From assembly GCA_017795105.1 (NCBI GenBank), contig CP051247.1:2046001-2110000 (forward strand): 64,000 nucleotides of DNA, in the 5' to 3' direction. The position numbers and the translations under genes are program-made. Positions within the stretch are counted from its first letter, which is position 1, and each line of letters starts with the position of its first letter. The DNA comes from Planctomycetaceae bacterium (lineage in GTDB: Bacteria; Planctomycetota; Planctomycetia; Planctomycetales; Planctomycetaceae). This document shows positions 9,900 to 22,370 of this stretch, in pieces. The notes under the pieces are model-generated. The model saw nothing but the letters and a program-made list of their open reading frames with translations, was not told where the DNA came from and ran no database searches.

Positions 9900-11074
9900 G
9901 GTTTCGCTCGAATCTGCAAAGACTCGGTGCACACAGTCTGATTCTGGCTTTCTGCCTGCTGGTCGCTGGACCGGTTGCCGTAAAAGCCGAAGAGCCGGCG
10001 ACTAACGCCAACTGGCCTTCATTCCGCAACGGCAACATGCTGCACGGCGTGGCCGATTCGACATTGCCCGCCGAACTGAAGCTGCTCTGGAGCTACGAGA
10101 CCAGCGACGGGATTCCGGGCACGCCAGCTATCTACGATGGGCACGTTTACTGTGGCATTCTCGATGGCTACGTCGTTTGCCTCGAAGCAAAAACCGGCAA
10201 GGAAGTCTGGAAGTATCGATCGATCAGCGATCCCGATCCAAAAACGTTCGCTCCCGGTTTCAAAGCGGCTCCTCTGGTCACCGAAGCATCCGTCTTTATT
10301 GGCGATGAAGAAGGAATCTTCCATTGCATCGACCGCAAGACCGGTCAACAGAAGTGGACATTCGAGACCTTCGGCGAGATCGTCAGCTCAGCCTCGCTGA
10401 TCGATGACCGGGTCATCTTCGGCTCCTACGACAATTCCCTGTATTGCCTCAAAGCCGAGAACGGCGAACAATTGTGGAAGTTCGAGACAGAAGGTTACGT
10501 CAACTGCACCCCGGCAATCGTGAACGGCTTCACATTCGTGACCGGTTGTGATGAGCAGCTCCGCGTGATCGATGTTCAGACTGGCGAACAGATCAAGCAC
10601 ATGCCGCTCAACACGTACCTGATTGCCTCTCCGGCCATCATGGGCGATGAACTTTATGTCGGCACCTATGCCAGCGAAGTCATTGCGGTCAACTGGAAGC
10701 AGCTCACAAAAGACTGGGCCTTTCGCGGGTCCGTCGGTGACTTCCCGTATCACTCTTCAGCGGCCCTGACGGACGAACTTGTCGTTGTCGGCGGGCGCGA
10801 CAAGATGGTACACGCGATTAACCGCCGCAACGGCGAAGAAGTCTGGTCCTTTCCGACGCGTGGAAAGGTCGACAGCTCTCCGGTTATCGTCGGGGAACGC
10901 GTCTTCGTCGGCAGTGACGACGGGCACCTCTACGAACTTGATCTGAAGAGTGGCAAAGAACGCTGGAAATATCGCCTGGGACGCAAGGTCCCGGGATCCC
11001 CCGCCGTCGGCAGCCAGATTCTGGTTATCGGCTCGGCGGAAACGAACGGAAAACTGTTTGCCTTCGGACAGTGA
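9881..11074 (+). CDS. Secreted PQQ-like (BamB-like) beta-propeller protein, coupled to the Fe-ADH gene
   Basis: This gene encodes 397 aa. The ATG at 9881 (a second is at 9887) lies inside the end of the alcohol dehydrogenase gene, a 19-base overlap that suggests coupled translation. A signal peptide of about 36 residues ends VAVKAEE. At least six propeller blades are marked by repeats such as CLEAKTGKEVWKY, CIDRKTGQQKWTF, CLKAENGEQLWKF, AINRRNGEEVWSF and ELDLKSGKERWKY. This repeat is typical of BamB and of quinoprotein propellers; no PQQ-specific catalytic Asp or disulfide pair is evident. It is expected in the periplasm. It could be a scaffold rather than an enzyme. Confidence 0.85.
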   Translation: MRMDELRFRSNLQRLGAHSLILAFCLLVAGPVAVKAEEPATNANWPSFRNGNMLHGVADSTLPAELKLLWSYETSDGIPGTPAIYDGHVYCGILDGYVVCLEAKTGKEVWKYRSISDPDPKTFAPGFKAAPLVTEASVFIGDEEGIFHCIDRKTGQQKWTFETFGEIVSSASLIDDRVIFGSYDNSLYCLKAENGEQLWKFETEGYVNCTPAIVNGFTFVTGCDEQLRVIDVQTGEQIKHMPLNTYLIASPAIMGDELYVGTYASEVIAVNWKQLTKDWAFRGSVGDFPYHSSAALTDELVVVGGRDKMVHAINRRNGEEVWSFPTRGKVDSSPVIVGERVFVGSDDGHLYELDLKSGKERWKYRLGRKVPGSPAVGSQILVIGSAETNGKLFAFGQ

Positions 11075-11164
11075 CCGGGACAGAATCGCTCGCAAGAGTC
11101 GCACTCTGTTCTGAAGACGCCGCGCTGTCCGCCGGCTCATCCAATCGACTGGAAAGTATTGTTT

Positions 11165-12487
11165 ATGTCTACCGATCTCCCACTGACTGAGTCGACGAAG
11201 ACTGAGGTCGGCAGTTACTTCATCAGCAACTATCCCGCCTATTCGGTCTGGAATAAGCCCGATATCACCCAGGCCCGGGAAGCGTTGGAGAGCCCTGCCG
11301 ACACATCGGTGCCGTTCGGGATCTACACCCACATCCCGTTCTGCCGCAAACGCTGCAAGTTCTGCTATTTCCGCGTCTACATCCAGCAGAACGCCAAGAC
11401 CATTCAGCGATACGTTCAGGCGATCGACGATGAACTCCGGATGCTTTCGGAGTTGCCGGGCGTGAAGGACCGACGCGTCGAATTCGCGTACTTCGGCGGC
11501 GGAACGCCTTCGTATCTCAGCTCCAAACAACTGCTGCAACTGCGGGATCGACTCAGTCAGTCCGTCTCGTGGGAAACGGCTGAAGAAGTCACGTTCGAAT
11601 GCGAACCCGGTACGCTGAACCTGGAGAAGGTCAAGACGCTCAAAGAGATCGGCATCACTCGGGTCTCGCTCGGCGTGGAGAGCTTCAATGACAAGATCCT
11701 CGAGATCAACGGCCGAGCCCATCTGTCACCGGAAGTCGAACGGGCTTACGGCTGGATCCAGGAAGTCGGATTCCCACAGGTCAACATTGACCTGATTGCC
11801 GGCATGATCGGCGAAACCGACGAGAACTGGCACCGCAATATCGACAAAGCTCTGGAGCTGGCTCCGGACAACATCACCGTCTACCAGATGGAACTCCCGC
11901 ACAACACGATTATTTCGCAGGAGATGAAAGAAACGGGAGCCGCCTCTCCGATTGCCGACTGGCCAACCAAGCGTCGCTGGGTCAGCGAAGCCATGGACCG
12001 ATTGCTCGAAGCCGGTTACGGCGTCGCTTCTGGTCAGGAGTTCGTCAAGAACCCGGAAACCGATCGCTTCCTGTACCGCGATCATCTCTTCCGCGGCCAC
12101 GATATCCTTCCACTCGGCGTCTCATCGTTCGGACACTTCCAGGGGGTTCACTACCAGAACAACGATCAGCTCGAACCGTATATTGAACTGGTCGAGTCGG
12201 GCGAACTGCCGATCAATCGGGCTTATGTGCCGACCGATCGCCAGAAGTTGATTCGCGAGTTCGTGCTTCGCTTGAAGGAAGGTGTGATCGACACCGGCCC
12301 GATGAACGAGAAGTACGGCGTCGATGTTCTCGGTGAGTTTTCCGAAGCGCTTGGAAATCAGGAACGAGCCGGCTACCTCGAAGTCGACGGCCAGACCGTG
12401 CGTCTGACACGAAAAGGGCTGTTGCAGGTCGACAGCCTTCTGCCGGAATACTTCGAACCGCAGTACCGCAAGATTCGGTATACCTAA
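11165..12487 (+). CDS. HemN/HemW-like radical SAM protein
   Basis: This gene encodes 440 aa from the ATG at 11165, which has GGAAAG 8 bases upstream; a TTG two codons earlier is less likely. The radical SAM cluster motif is C60-RKR-C64-KF-C67, the GGGTP SAM-binding box is at 111-115, and a HemN C-terminal domain (winged-helix-like, ending near LTRKGLLQVDSLLPEYF) fills the last 70 residues. The family includes anaerobic coproporphyrinogen III dehydrogenase (HemN), the haem chaperone HemW and haem-degrading relatives. The motif is CxxxCxxC without a following HemN-type fourth Cys (FCYF instead), so HemW-like or another function is more likely than HemN. The cytoplasm is the likely location. Confidence 0.82.
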   Translation: MSTDLPLTESTKTEVGSYFISNYPAYSVWNKPDITQAREALESPADTSVPFGIYTHIPFCRKRCKFCYFRVYIQQNAKTIQRYVQAIDDELRMLSELPGVKDRRVEFAYFGGGTPSYLSSKQLLQLRDRLSQSVSWETAEEVTFECEPGTLNLEKVKTLKEIGITRVSLGVESFNDKILEINGRAHLSPEVERAYGWIQEVGFPQVNIDLIAGMIGETDENWHRNIDKALELAPDNITVYQMELPHNTIISQEMKETGAASPIADWPTKRRWVSEAMDRLLEAGYGVASGQEFVKNPETDRFLYRDHLFRGHDILPLGVSSFGHFQGVHYQNNDQLEPYIELVESGELPINRAYVPTDRQKLIREFVLRLKEGVIDTGPMNEKYGVDVLGEFSEALGNQERAGYLEVDGQTVRLTRKGLLQVDSLLPEYFEPQYRKIRYT

Positions 12488-12696
12488 TTCTGTGTGGCCC
12501 CTTTCGGAAGGCCGCAATCGGAGTTGAGGGACGATCGGCTTCCTGTCCGCATAATCGTCGCAACTCGAATCACTGCGGCGAACCGCCCGGGAGCAGCCAC
12601 CGGAATTGATTTGTCCATGACATCTGTCGAGCAGTCCGTTAGGTTATTCGGCATCAACGAGTCCACCCCACGCCATTTGAAACGTAGTGGTTGCCC

Positions 12697-13233
<537 letters not shown>

Positions 13234-13273
13234 AGATACAGTCACCTGAAAGCCGGATGGCTGTCGTGCGACG

Positions 13274-15655
13274 TTACTCTGCGGTGTCCTCGCGTCGTCG
13301 GACCGGCATCGGAACGGTTCGCTGTTTGATCAGCCAGGCGATCAGCAGGCCTGCAAGCAGAGCCGCGATGAGGACGACGGAAAGCCGATAGGTCGTTCCC
13401 AGTTCGGACGTCACAGTCAACTGCTGCGCCCAGTTACCGGCCCAATCGCCCTGCTCGCGAATCGTCCCCAGATTTCCGTGCAGCACGCCGAGGGCATTGT
13501 TGACGAAGTGGAACAGCATGCTCGGAAGAATGCTGCCGCTCTTGATCGCCAACAGGCCCAGCAGCACTCCCAGCAGAGCCGCGTTGAACACCTGCTGCGG
13601 AATCATATGCATCACGCCGAACAGGATCCCGGAAAGGGTGATCGCCAGGACATGGCGACCGGAATGTCGGAATCCGGAGAGAATGAAACCGCGAAACGCG
13701 AGTTCCTCGCAGATGGCCGGGGCGACCGCGAATGCGAGAATCAACCAGATCCAGGGCACACTGCCGTCTGACATCGTCGACAGCGCTGCCTGAGCGTGCG
13801 GCGGCAACGACGGGAAGAACCACGCCAGTCGCATCGCCAGTTCGACGACGACCGGATGCAACAGCAGCGGCAGCAACAGACCGAGAGCCAGATACTTCAA
13901 CTTCGGCAAACGCAGCTGGAACGTAAAGAGCGGGTTACTGGTGAGTAGAATGCCCATGAACAACGCCGGACAGGCGATGATCACCAGCTGCTGGACGACC
14001 AGCAGCCGCAGCATCGTCCAGCTTTCTTGTCCTGCAGGCGCATTCTGCAGCGCACTGCCGAACGTCTTCAACAGCGCGAACTGCAGCAACATGATCATGA
14101 CGAAACAGAAAATCGCTTCCGAAAAACTCGGGATCGATTCTTTATCGCGCAGCAGATGACGAATCCACAGACGGACGTTGAACCGCTCCGCTTCCCGGAA
14201 CAACACTTCTTCCCGCTGGAACTGGTCGATCGCCCAGGCAAGTGCGAGTCCACTGTAAGCAAAGCTGCTGATCAGCACGGGCAGCACATACCACATCAAC
14301 CCCGGCTGGGCATTCGAGGTCAGCAGCATCCCTTTGAGCAGCAAAGCCGGTCCCATGACCGGGATCAGGCTGTAAAACGGCGTCAGCTCCACGGCCGGGG
14401 AGAGGCAGAAAACCGTCAGCCCCATTGTCACGGTCAGCAGCGGGGTGAGGTAATACTGCCCTTCTTTGGTACTCTTGGCGAACAGAGCGAAGGCCAGACT
14501 CAGCGAGGCGAACAGAGCCGCGAGGGGAATCGCCAGAATGCCGACCCAGATCAGGACTTCCATCCCCGGGATGGCGACATCGCCCACGGCTGAGAGTTCG
14601 CCCCCGCCCGCGGTATTCAGCACATGCAGACCGGTCACGCCCATGCTGACGAGGTTCAGCAATGCCGTGATCAGACTGAAGAGGAGCACGGTCAGGAACT
14701 TGCCGATCACGATCTCGCTCCGCAAAGCCGGGCAGATCAGCAGCGTCTCCATGGTGCCGCGTTCTTTTTCCCCGGCTCCCAGATCCACGGCTGGATAGAA
14801 CGCCCCGGTCATCGCCATGATAACCAGCATCGCCGGGAACAGCTTGCTCCAGACGTTCGCGGCGAGTTCCTCGCCTTTCGCCAGATCGACCCGCTCGGCG
14901 TTGATCGGCTGAGTGAGATCCGCAGGCAGATCGGCCAGAGCGAGACGTTCGCTCAAGACGGCCTGTTCCCAGTTATCAAATGCTTCCCGAACGCGGCCAT
15001 AGGCGATCAGCGACTTCTCATTGGCCGAATTCCGAATGATCGTTGGCTGCAGACGCGGTTCGTTTTCGACACTGGGCTCCCGAGCCGCCAGCCGCTGATT
15101 TTCGCGGCGGATGTATTCGTCGAAGCCATCCGGAATAACGATGAGCACCTGGATATTGGCGCGAGCGAAGTATTCGGCGATTTCCTCGAGCAGAGACTCA
15201 ATCTGCCCCTGCTTCATGGCGACCACTTCGGAGTCATTCTCAGTCAGCGACTGCACTTCATCCCGCAGCCGCTTGAGTTCGTCGAGCCTCAGCCGGATCT
15301 CGCGAGCCAGTTGCAGCGACTCCAGTTCAGATGGCGTGCGGGGGCCGACCTCGTCGTCTTCCGGCAAATCGGAGACAATCTGCAGCGTTTGTGAGTCGCC
15401 TTCGGTCACGAACCATTGATCGAGAATTCGGCTGCCGTCCTGCGACAACAGCGGCGGACTGGGCAGCGATTTCGCACCAAGCACGACAACCGTCCGCGGC
15501 TGCTCGGAGAAGAGCAGCGTCATCTGCATCATCCCGATGCCCATGGCTGGATAAAGCAGCAGGGGCAGAATTACCACCATGAACAGCGTGCGGCGATCAC
15601 GAAGCTGATCGGCAACTTCCCGGAAGAAGATCAATCGTATGTTACGCCACGTCAT
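13274..15655 (-). CDS. ABC-2 type permease fused to a CPBP (CAAX-like) protease domain
   Basis: This gene encodes 793 aa. The N-terminal 540 residues are a NatB-like ABC-2 permease: a first membrane segment near residue 20-45, a large periplasmic loop rich in charged helix, then five or six membrane segments with LGAGEKERGTMETLLICP. The C-terminal 250 residues are a membrane CPBP domain: E650-E651-x-x-R654 in CEELAFRGF, H683 in FGVMH and H716-x-x-x-N720 in FHFVNN, all catalytic residues of the CAAX-protease/bacteriocin-processing family, so the protease should be active. The ATPase gene (15746-16504) is just upstream on the same strand, forming an export pair. The 90-base gap fits an operon. 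Substrate could be sodium or a peptide. Confidence 0.88.
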   Translation of the reverse strand: MTWRNIRLIFFREVADQLRDRRTLFMVVILPLLLYPAMGIGMMQMTLLFSEQPRTVVVLGAKSLPSPPLLSQDGSRILDQWFVTEGDSQTLQIVSDLPEDDEVGPRTPSELESLQLAREIRLRLDELKRLRDEVQSLTENDSEVVAMKQGQIESLLEEIAEYFARANIQVLIVIPDGFDEYIRRENQRLAAREPSVENEPRLQPTIIRNSANEKSLIAYGRVREAFDNWEQAVLSERLALADLPADLTQPINAERVDLAKGEELAANVWSKLFPAMLVIMAMTGAFYPAVDLGAGEKERGTMETLLICPALRSEIVIGKFLTVLLFSLITALLNLVSMGVTGLHVLNTAGGGELSAVGDVAIPGMEVLIWVGILAIPLAALFASLSLAFALFAKSTKEGQYYLTPLLTVTMGLTVFCLSPAVELTPFYSLIPVMGPALLLKGMLLTSNAQPGLMWYVLPVLISSFAYSGLALAWAIDQFQREEVLFREAERFNVRLWIRHLLRDKESIPSFSEAIFCFVMIMLLQFALLKTFGSALQNAPAGQESWTMLRLLVVQQLVIIACPALFMGILLTSNPLFTFQLRLPKLKYLALGLLLPLLLHPVVVELAMRLAWFFPSLPPHAQAALSTMSDGSVPWIWLILAFAVAPAICEELAFRGFILSGFRHSGRHVLAITLSGILFGVMHMIPQQVFNAALLGVLLGLLAIKSGSILPSMLFHFVNNALGVLHGNLGTIREQGDWAGNWAQQLTVTSELGTTYRLSVVLIAALLAGLLIAWLIKQRTVPMPVRRREDTAE

Positions 15656-15745
15656 CCGGTTCCCGTACCCGTCTCGTCCCTGGTCCTGTTCTCGCCGGAA
15701 GTCTGATTGTAATCAAATGCCCGACTCGCGAAAAATGCCATCTCT

Positions 15746-16504
15746 CTATTCGAGTTCCAACGCGTCTCCATCGGCCTGCCGGATCAGATCGAAGAACAAC
15801 TCTTCCATCTCCGGCTCCTGATACCGGGTCGAAAGCTCCTCAATTGTTCCCGAGGCCAGGATCTGCCCTTTGTGAATGATGGCCACCCGATCACACAGTT
15901 TCTCGACTTCCCGCATAATGTGCGTCGAAAAGATGATCGACTTCCCCTTAGAGCGGAGCGCATCGATCGCTTCGAGCAGCGCCCGGGCCACCAGCACATC
16001 GAGCCCCGATGTCGGCTCGTCGAAGATCAACACCGGCGGATCATGGACAATTGTCCGGGCGATCGAGACCTTCTGCTTCATCCCGGTCGACATCTTCGAT
16101 CCGAGTACGTCCCGGACATCCTCCATCTTGAGCGTCTCGAAGACTTCATGCAGCCGATGCTGCAGCAAATCTTCCGGCAAACCATAGAGGCGGCCGAAAT
16201 ATTCCACCAGCTCCCAGCCCGTCATCCGGTCGTAAATGCCCGTATTGCCGGACATAAACCCAATGTTCTGGCGGACTTCCGCCGGGTGGTGGGCCACATC
16301 GAACCCCGCCACGATCGCCTCGCCGGAAGACGGTTTGAGCACCGTGCTGAGAATCCGCAGGCACGTTGTTTTCCCGGCTCCGTTCGGGCCGAGCAGCCCG
16401 AAGATCTCGCCCGGGCGCACTTCGAACGAGACATCTTCCAGAGCGTAGACACGCCCTTTGCGAAGGTCTTCGAAGTGCTTGGAAAGGTGATTGACCTTGA
16501 TCAT
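15746..16504 (-). CDS. ABC transporter ATP-binding protein, NatA-like
   Basis: This gene encodes 252 aa from the ATG at 16504, where the conserved domain begins (MIKVNHLSKHF); the frame is open further upstream but that part is not conserved-looking. Walker A GPNGAGKTT at 39-47, signature MSTGMKQK at 138-145, Walker B VLIFDEP at 158-164 and switch H195 are all present. It should energise the membrane partner encoded downstream. The order ATPase then permease, and the NatB-like permease, suggest a sodium- or drug-export type system. Cytoplasmic side of the membrane. Confidence 0.92.
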   Translation of the reverse strand: MIKVNHLSKHFEDLRKGRVYALEDVSFEVRPGEIFGLLGPNGAGKTTCLRILSTVLKPSSGEAIVAGFDVAHHPAEVRQNIGFMSGNTGIYDRMTGWELVEYFGRLYGLPEDLLQHRLHEVFETLKMEDVRDVLGSKMSTGMKQKVSIARTIVHDPPVLIFDEPTSGLDVLVARALLEAIDALRSKGKSIIFSTHIMREVEKLCDRVAIIHKGQILASGTIEELSTRYQEPEMEELFFDLIRQADGDALELE

Positions 16505-16662
16505 GCAGACCCGATCCGACGGCCGGTGACTTTTCTGATTCCTGTTCCGTCGGTCGGGACCAGACGGCGTTCTCACCTGCTACGAACGAAACGGTCGATT
16601 TGCTGGCGCAACAGGTGCCTCTTCGCATCGTATCGACTGGAAAAGCGGGGCGGAATCAATAG

Positions 16663-16695
16663 AAAAGCCCGCTGCCGGGGCAACGGGCCGTTTTT
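16663..16695 (-). terminator. Terminator after the first H-X9-DG gene
   Basis: GCCCG (16667-16671) pairs with CGGGC (16684-16688); the flanks are AAAA on the left and TTTTT on the right, so it can end transcripts from either side. On the minus strand it lies about 140 bases after the stop of the H-X9-DG gene at 16836. Confidence 0.5.
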
Positions 16696-16835
16696 GTCGG
16701 AATCTGAACACCGCAGACGACTTACAGCAAAGTCGAGTGCAGTCTACGTTTCTGTGGAAACGCCCTGTCCGCATCAGTTGCCGCGTTTCAGGCAATAACC
16801 CGATCATATGCGGAACTGCGGTAGAGCGATCCGCT

Positions 16836-17897
16836 CTAGAACTCGCCGATCACGAGACCGTCATTCTTGTGATGCAGACGCTGCCAGAGGCCCATGACGC
16901 CGGACAGAGCGGTTTTGTTCGAGAAGAATCCCGGGTTGTCGCCGCAGGAATTCGCTTCGTTCCGGAACAGACAGCCCGCTTTGATGGCGGCGTTGTGCGG
17001 CGGCACGGCGGTATCGTTTCCGGTCTTCTCAAGAATATGCTCAATGTTCTCGGAGATGAACCGGACGGAACCATCGGCCATCAGGAACTGAGCTCCGCCA
17101 TCGTGTTCGCTGCCGAAACGGATGTTGGTGTAGACCGAGACCGGCGAATTCTGAATCGGATAACGGGCGTAGTTCAGGTAATGGTCCTGGCTGCTCGCGA
17201 AGTCCGATCCTCCCTGAATCTGAGCAGAGCTGTTCGCTCCCAGGAACGAACCGCCGTTCCAGACTGAACCGGCCTTCTCGCCGACAGCAATCGTGTTCGA
17301 GGTGCCGTCTTTAATCGAAGCCATTGTCGAAGCCGGAGCCGGATCAATTGTGAAGAACCCGCCTGAAGCCCGAATGTTCGTGCTGTCGCTCCAGTTGAAT
17401 GGCCCAGTCGATCCGTAGTAGCTCGTACTCGGAACCGAAGACATGTAGTTCAGGTTGCCGTTGGTGTGAAAGGCTCGACGGGCGCTGCGATCGGTATCGC
17501 TGGGGCAGAGAATCACCGGCGGCGGAACGAGCGACTGGATGGCCGTTTTATTCGTTCCCTGAAAGACGCCGAGCCTGAAATCGAGCTGGTCGTAAGTCGG
17601 TCCCTGTTCAATGAACGGCAGCAGCATCGCTCCCCAGCTGAATCCGTTGCCGAATTCCTGGTCGGTCGTCGAGTTCGGAACGTCGAAGAAGCCGCGAATC
17701 TGACCGGGAGGGAACGTCGAGTGAGTGTCGTGGTAGTTATGCAGAGCCAGTCCCAGCTGTTTCAGGTTGTTTTTACAGCTCGAGCGACGTGCTGCCTCAC
17801 GGGCCTGCTGGACGGCCGGAAGCAACAGAGCAACGAGGATCGCAATGATTGCAATCACCACAAGCAATTCAATGAGAGTAAAACCGCGGCGTTTCAT
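16836..17897 (-). CDS. Prepilin-like DUF1559 protein with H-X9-DG motif (copy 1)
   Basis: This gene encodes 353 aa. The N-terminus MKRRGFTLIELLVV is a type IV prepilin leader: cleavage and N-methylation are expected between Gly5 and Phe6, followed by a 20-residue hydrophobic helix. The body is the DUF1559 domain. Near the C-terminus FGSEHDGGAQFLMADG is the H-X9-DG motif (His, nine residues, Asp-Gly). The last residues are NDGLVIGEF, shared by all four copies here. It is the copy nearest the ABC transporter and the most diverged of the four: it has GPFNWSDST where the others have GAFNNWSDST or GSFNNWSDST. The exact role of these proteins in planctomycetes is not established. Confidence 0.92.
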   Translation of the reverse strand: MKRRGFTLIELLVVIAIIAILVALLLPAVQQAREAARRSSCKNNLKQLGLALHNYHDTHSTFPPGQIRGFFDVPNSTTDQEFGNGFSWGAMLLPFIEQGPTYDQLDFRLGVFQGTNKTAIQSLVPPPVILCPSDTDRSARRAFHTNGNLNYMSSVPSTSYYGSTGPFNWSDSTNIRASGGFFTIDPAPASTMASIKDGTSNTIAVGEKAGSVWNGGSFLGANSSAQIQGGSDFASSQDHYLNYARYPIQNSPVSVYTNIRFGSEHDGGAQFLMADGSVRFISENIEHILEKTGNDTAVPPHNAAIKAGCLFRNEANSCGDNPGFFSNKTALSGVMGLWQRLHHKNDGLVIGEF

Positions 17898-18240
17898 CGA
17901 ACGAATCCTGGAGAGAAAAGGGAGGATGATTCCGGAGGGAAATGGAATTCAATCGGCTCGGAATCAGGGCCGATGAACGATGCAGATTATCACCACGGAC
18001 AAATCAGGATGTCAACAAATTTGCGGCTCCCGCACGAAAGATTCCTGCTCGACCGATCCCGCTGGTCGCCCAGTTGGCTTTCACCCGCAACCGAGGGCCT
18101 GGATTTCAATCGAAAACTGGAACTCGCCCGGGCCTGAAAACGGACAATGAGCGACACTCGCATGGCAGGCGTCGCCCATTATCAGAGAGGAACGATTGAC
18201 TGCGGCCATTTCATGTCCCGCAGTCATGAACAGGACCAGA
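17898..18240. other. Intergenic region between H-X9-DG copies 1 and 2
   Basis: No gene is seen. At 18198-18225 GACTGCG and CGCAGTC form a 7-bp stem with a 14-base loop, 16 bases after the stop of copy 2 (minus strand), so it is a possible terminator; it lacks a clear T-tract. The region should also carry the promoter of copy 1. Confidence 0.4.
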
Positions 18241-19296
<1,056 letters not shown>

Positions 19297-19497
19297 TGTC
19301 GTGTCCTTCGTGATATGCACAAGAAAATATGCGGCGATGTGCGACATGAATGAAAATGCGTGCGGAGCCGACTGAGAGTTCGGTCAGCTCTGCACGCCGG
19401 CCCGTGGCCGGAAAACCAGTTTTTCTCGTTCCTCCTTCCGTGCTTCAGTCTTCCGGAAAACAAATACAGATTGTCCGTTGCCGAACGATGATGAGAT

Positions 19498-20556
<1,059 letters not shown>

Positions 20557-21011
20557 GAGGGCCCCTTTCATGAAGTATTTGAAAAACAGTTGCGTCTGAA
20601 GGTGTTTGAAGACAGAACGCATTCAGACAGAGCGTCCTGACAGGGTTTCCAACCCGTTAAGAGATCTTCGGCGTCATCTCCTTTTCTGATGGGAACGGGA
20701 ATCGCAATAAGAATGCGTAAGGAATTCAGATCAGAGCATATGAAGACTGGAGTTGAACTCACTCAACGGCCCGAAACGGGCGAGGCTGCGTGAGAAACCA
20801 CGCGGCCAGAAACGAAAAAAGATCGCTGCTCGAAGAGCGGGCGATCAGATCGATAAACCAGAATGAAAGGAAAGACGGTCATCCGACACGACATGTCGTG
20901 TGAATGACCGTCCTGAGATTTCTTCAGACCAAGTCATGATTCCGTTGAGCCGCGAACCGGATCCCGCCGGGAATGGGGAGACCTGAATGCAGTCCGCGTT
21001 GAATCTTGTCG
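20557..21011. other. Intergenic region between H-X9-DG copies 3 and 4
   Basis: About 450 bases without a gene. It contains the strong hairpin at 20874-20912, listed separately. The rest should hold the promoter of copy 3. Confidence 0.5.
20874..20912 (-). terminator. Long hairpin terminator after H-X9-DG copy 4
   Basis: An outer 9-bp stem (GACGGTCAT / ATGACCGTC) encloses a perfect 16-base palindrome, ACACGACATGTCGTGT, at 20886-20901. On the minus strand the tail is CTTTCCTTTC, a T-rich tract. It lies 100 bases after the stop of the copy at 21012. Confidence 0.65.
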
Positions 21012-22109
21012 TTAGAATTCGCCGATTACGAGACCATCCCGCTTGTGATGCAGTCGCTGCCAGACACCGAAGTGATTGGCCAGTCCGGTTTTATTGTCAA
21101 AGTCGCCAGGCGATGTCGCACACGAGTTCGCCTCAGCCCGCCAGAGGCAGCCGGCTCCATGAACGGCTTCGTGCTTCACCGTCGACGTATCGTTGTTGGT
21201 CTTCTCCAGAATGTGGTTGATGTTCTCGGAGATAAAACGAACCGATCCGTCAGCCATGACGAACTGGGCGCCGCCATCATGCTCGCTTCCGAACCGCCAA
21301 GAGGCATAAGTTGAAACTGGCCCCTTATTCGTGATCGGATACAGAGCAATCTTCAGGAACCAGTCCTGACAACAGGCGTTGTCTGCTCCGCCGATCGTCT
21401 GTGTGCTGTGCTGAACCCCGAGGAAGGATCCGCCGGTCCAGACCGATCCCGACGCTTCGCCAACTGCGATCGTGTTCGAAGTCCCGTCTTTGATCGACGC
21501 CATGGTCGAGGCGGGAGCCGGATCGATTGTGAAAAAGCCGCCCGACAGCTTCGTGCTCGTGCTGTCGCTCCAGTTGTTGAACGAGCCCGAGCTGCCGAAG
21601 TAACTCATTCGGGGAGCCGATGACACGTAGTTTGTCGTGGTGTTGGCATGGATCGAACCGCGAACGGGTCGCTCCGAGTCACTGGGGCAGAGGAAGACGG
21701 GAACCGGAGCAAGGCTGGTGATCAGGGTCTTGTTAGTGCCTTCGAACAGGCCGATCTGCCAGTTCATCGCATCGTAAATCGTTCCCTGCTCCAGAAACGG
21801 CAGCAGCATGGCACTCCAGGCGGCTCCGTTTCCGAACTCGCCAGCGGTCGGAGAAGAGCGATACCCCCGCATCTGCCCTGGGGGAAACACCGAGTGCGTG
21901 TCGTGATAATTGTGGAGAGCGACGCCGATTTGTTTCAGATTGTTCTTACAACTGGAGCGACGGGCGGCTTCTCGGGCCTGTTGGACAGCTGGCAGCAGCA
22001 GAGCGACCAGAATTGCGATGATGGCGATGACAACGAGAAGCTCAATAAGGGTGAACGCGGGACGGGGAACTGATGAACGACGCGAAAACAGAGCATGACG
22101 CGATTCCAT
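21012..22109 (-). CDS. Prepilin-like DUF1559 protein with H-X9-DG motif (copy 4)
   Basis: This gene encodes 365 aa. The N-terminus is longer than in the other copies: MESRHALFSRRSSVPRPAFTLIELL. A 19-residue basic leader precedes Phe, with Ala at the position before it, as in copy 3. The ATG at 22109 has GGAG 11 bases upstream. DUF1559 body, HDGGAQFVMADG and the tail RDGLVIGEF complete the family pattern. It is the first gene of the array in transcription order. Confidence 0.92.
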   Translation of the reverse strand: MESRHALFSRRSSVPRPAFTLIELLVVIAIIAILVALLLPAVQQAREAARRSSCKNNLKQIGVALHNYHDTHSVFPPGQMRGYRSSPTAGEFGNGAAWSAMLLPFLEQGTIYDAMNWQIGLFEGTNKTLITSLAPVPVFLCPSDSERPVRGSIHANTTTNYVSSAPRMSYFGSSGSFNNWSDSTSTKLSGGFFTIDPAPASTMASIKDGTSNTIAVGEASGSVWTGGSFLGVQHSTQTIGGADNACCQDWFLKIALYPITNKGPVSTYASWRFGSEHDGGAQFVMADGSVRFISENINHILEKTNNDTSTVKHEAVHGAGCLWRAEANSCATSPGDFDNKTGLANHFGVWQRLHHKRDGLVIGEF

Positions 22110-22356
22110 GGAACCACACTCCAGAAAGGATATGAAACGGACCGAAGACGCTTCGTGTCCCGTTTTAACACCGAATGGTGATAATCGATTCGCGTAAAAG
22201 ATTCAGAATGATTCTGATTTCTGACAAAAATGAATCTAAATGTGTCTACGCAAATGTACAAGTAAAAAGAACCCGCCCGGCGAGCCTTGAAAGATTATTT
22301 CGCCGGACTGGTCTTATCAGTTTCCTTCCTGGGGAAGCGGCTCGAAAGGCCGCGAT

Positions 22357-22370
22357 GAGCCGAACGGCTC
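22357..22370. terminator. Short palindrome at the 3' end of the SOUL gene
   Basis: GAGCCG-AA-CGGCTC is a perfect 6-bp hairpin that overlaps the stop codon of the SOUL gene. It is short and lacks a T-tract, so a terminator role is only possible. Confidence 0.25.
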
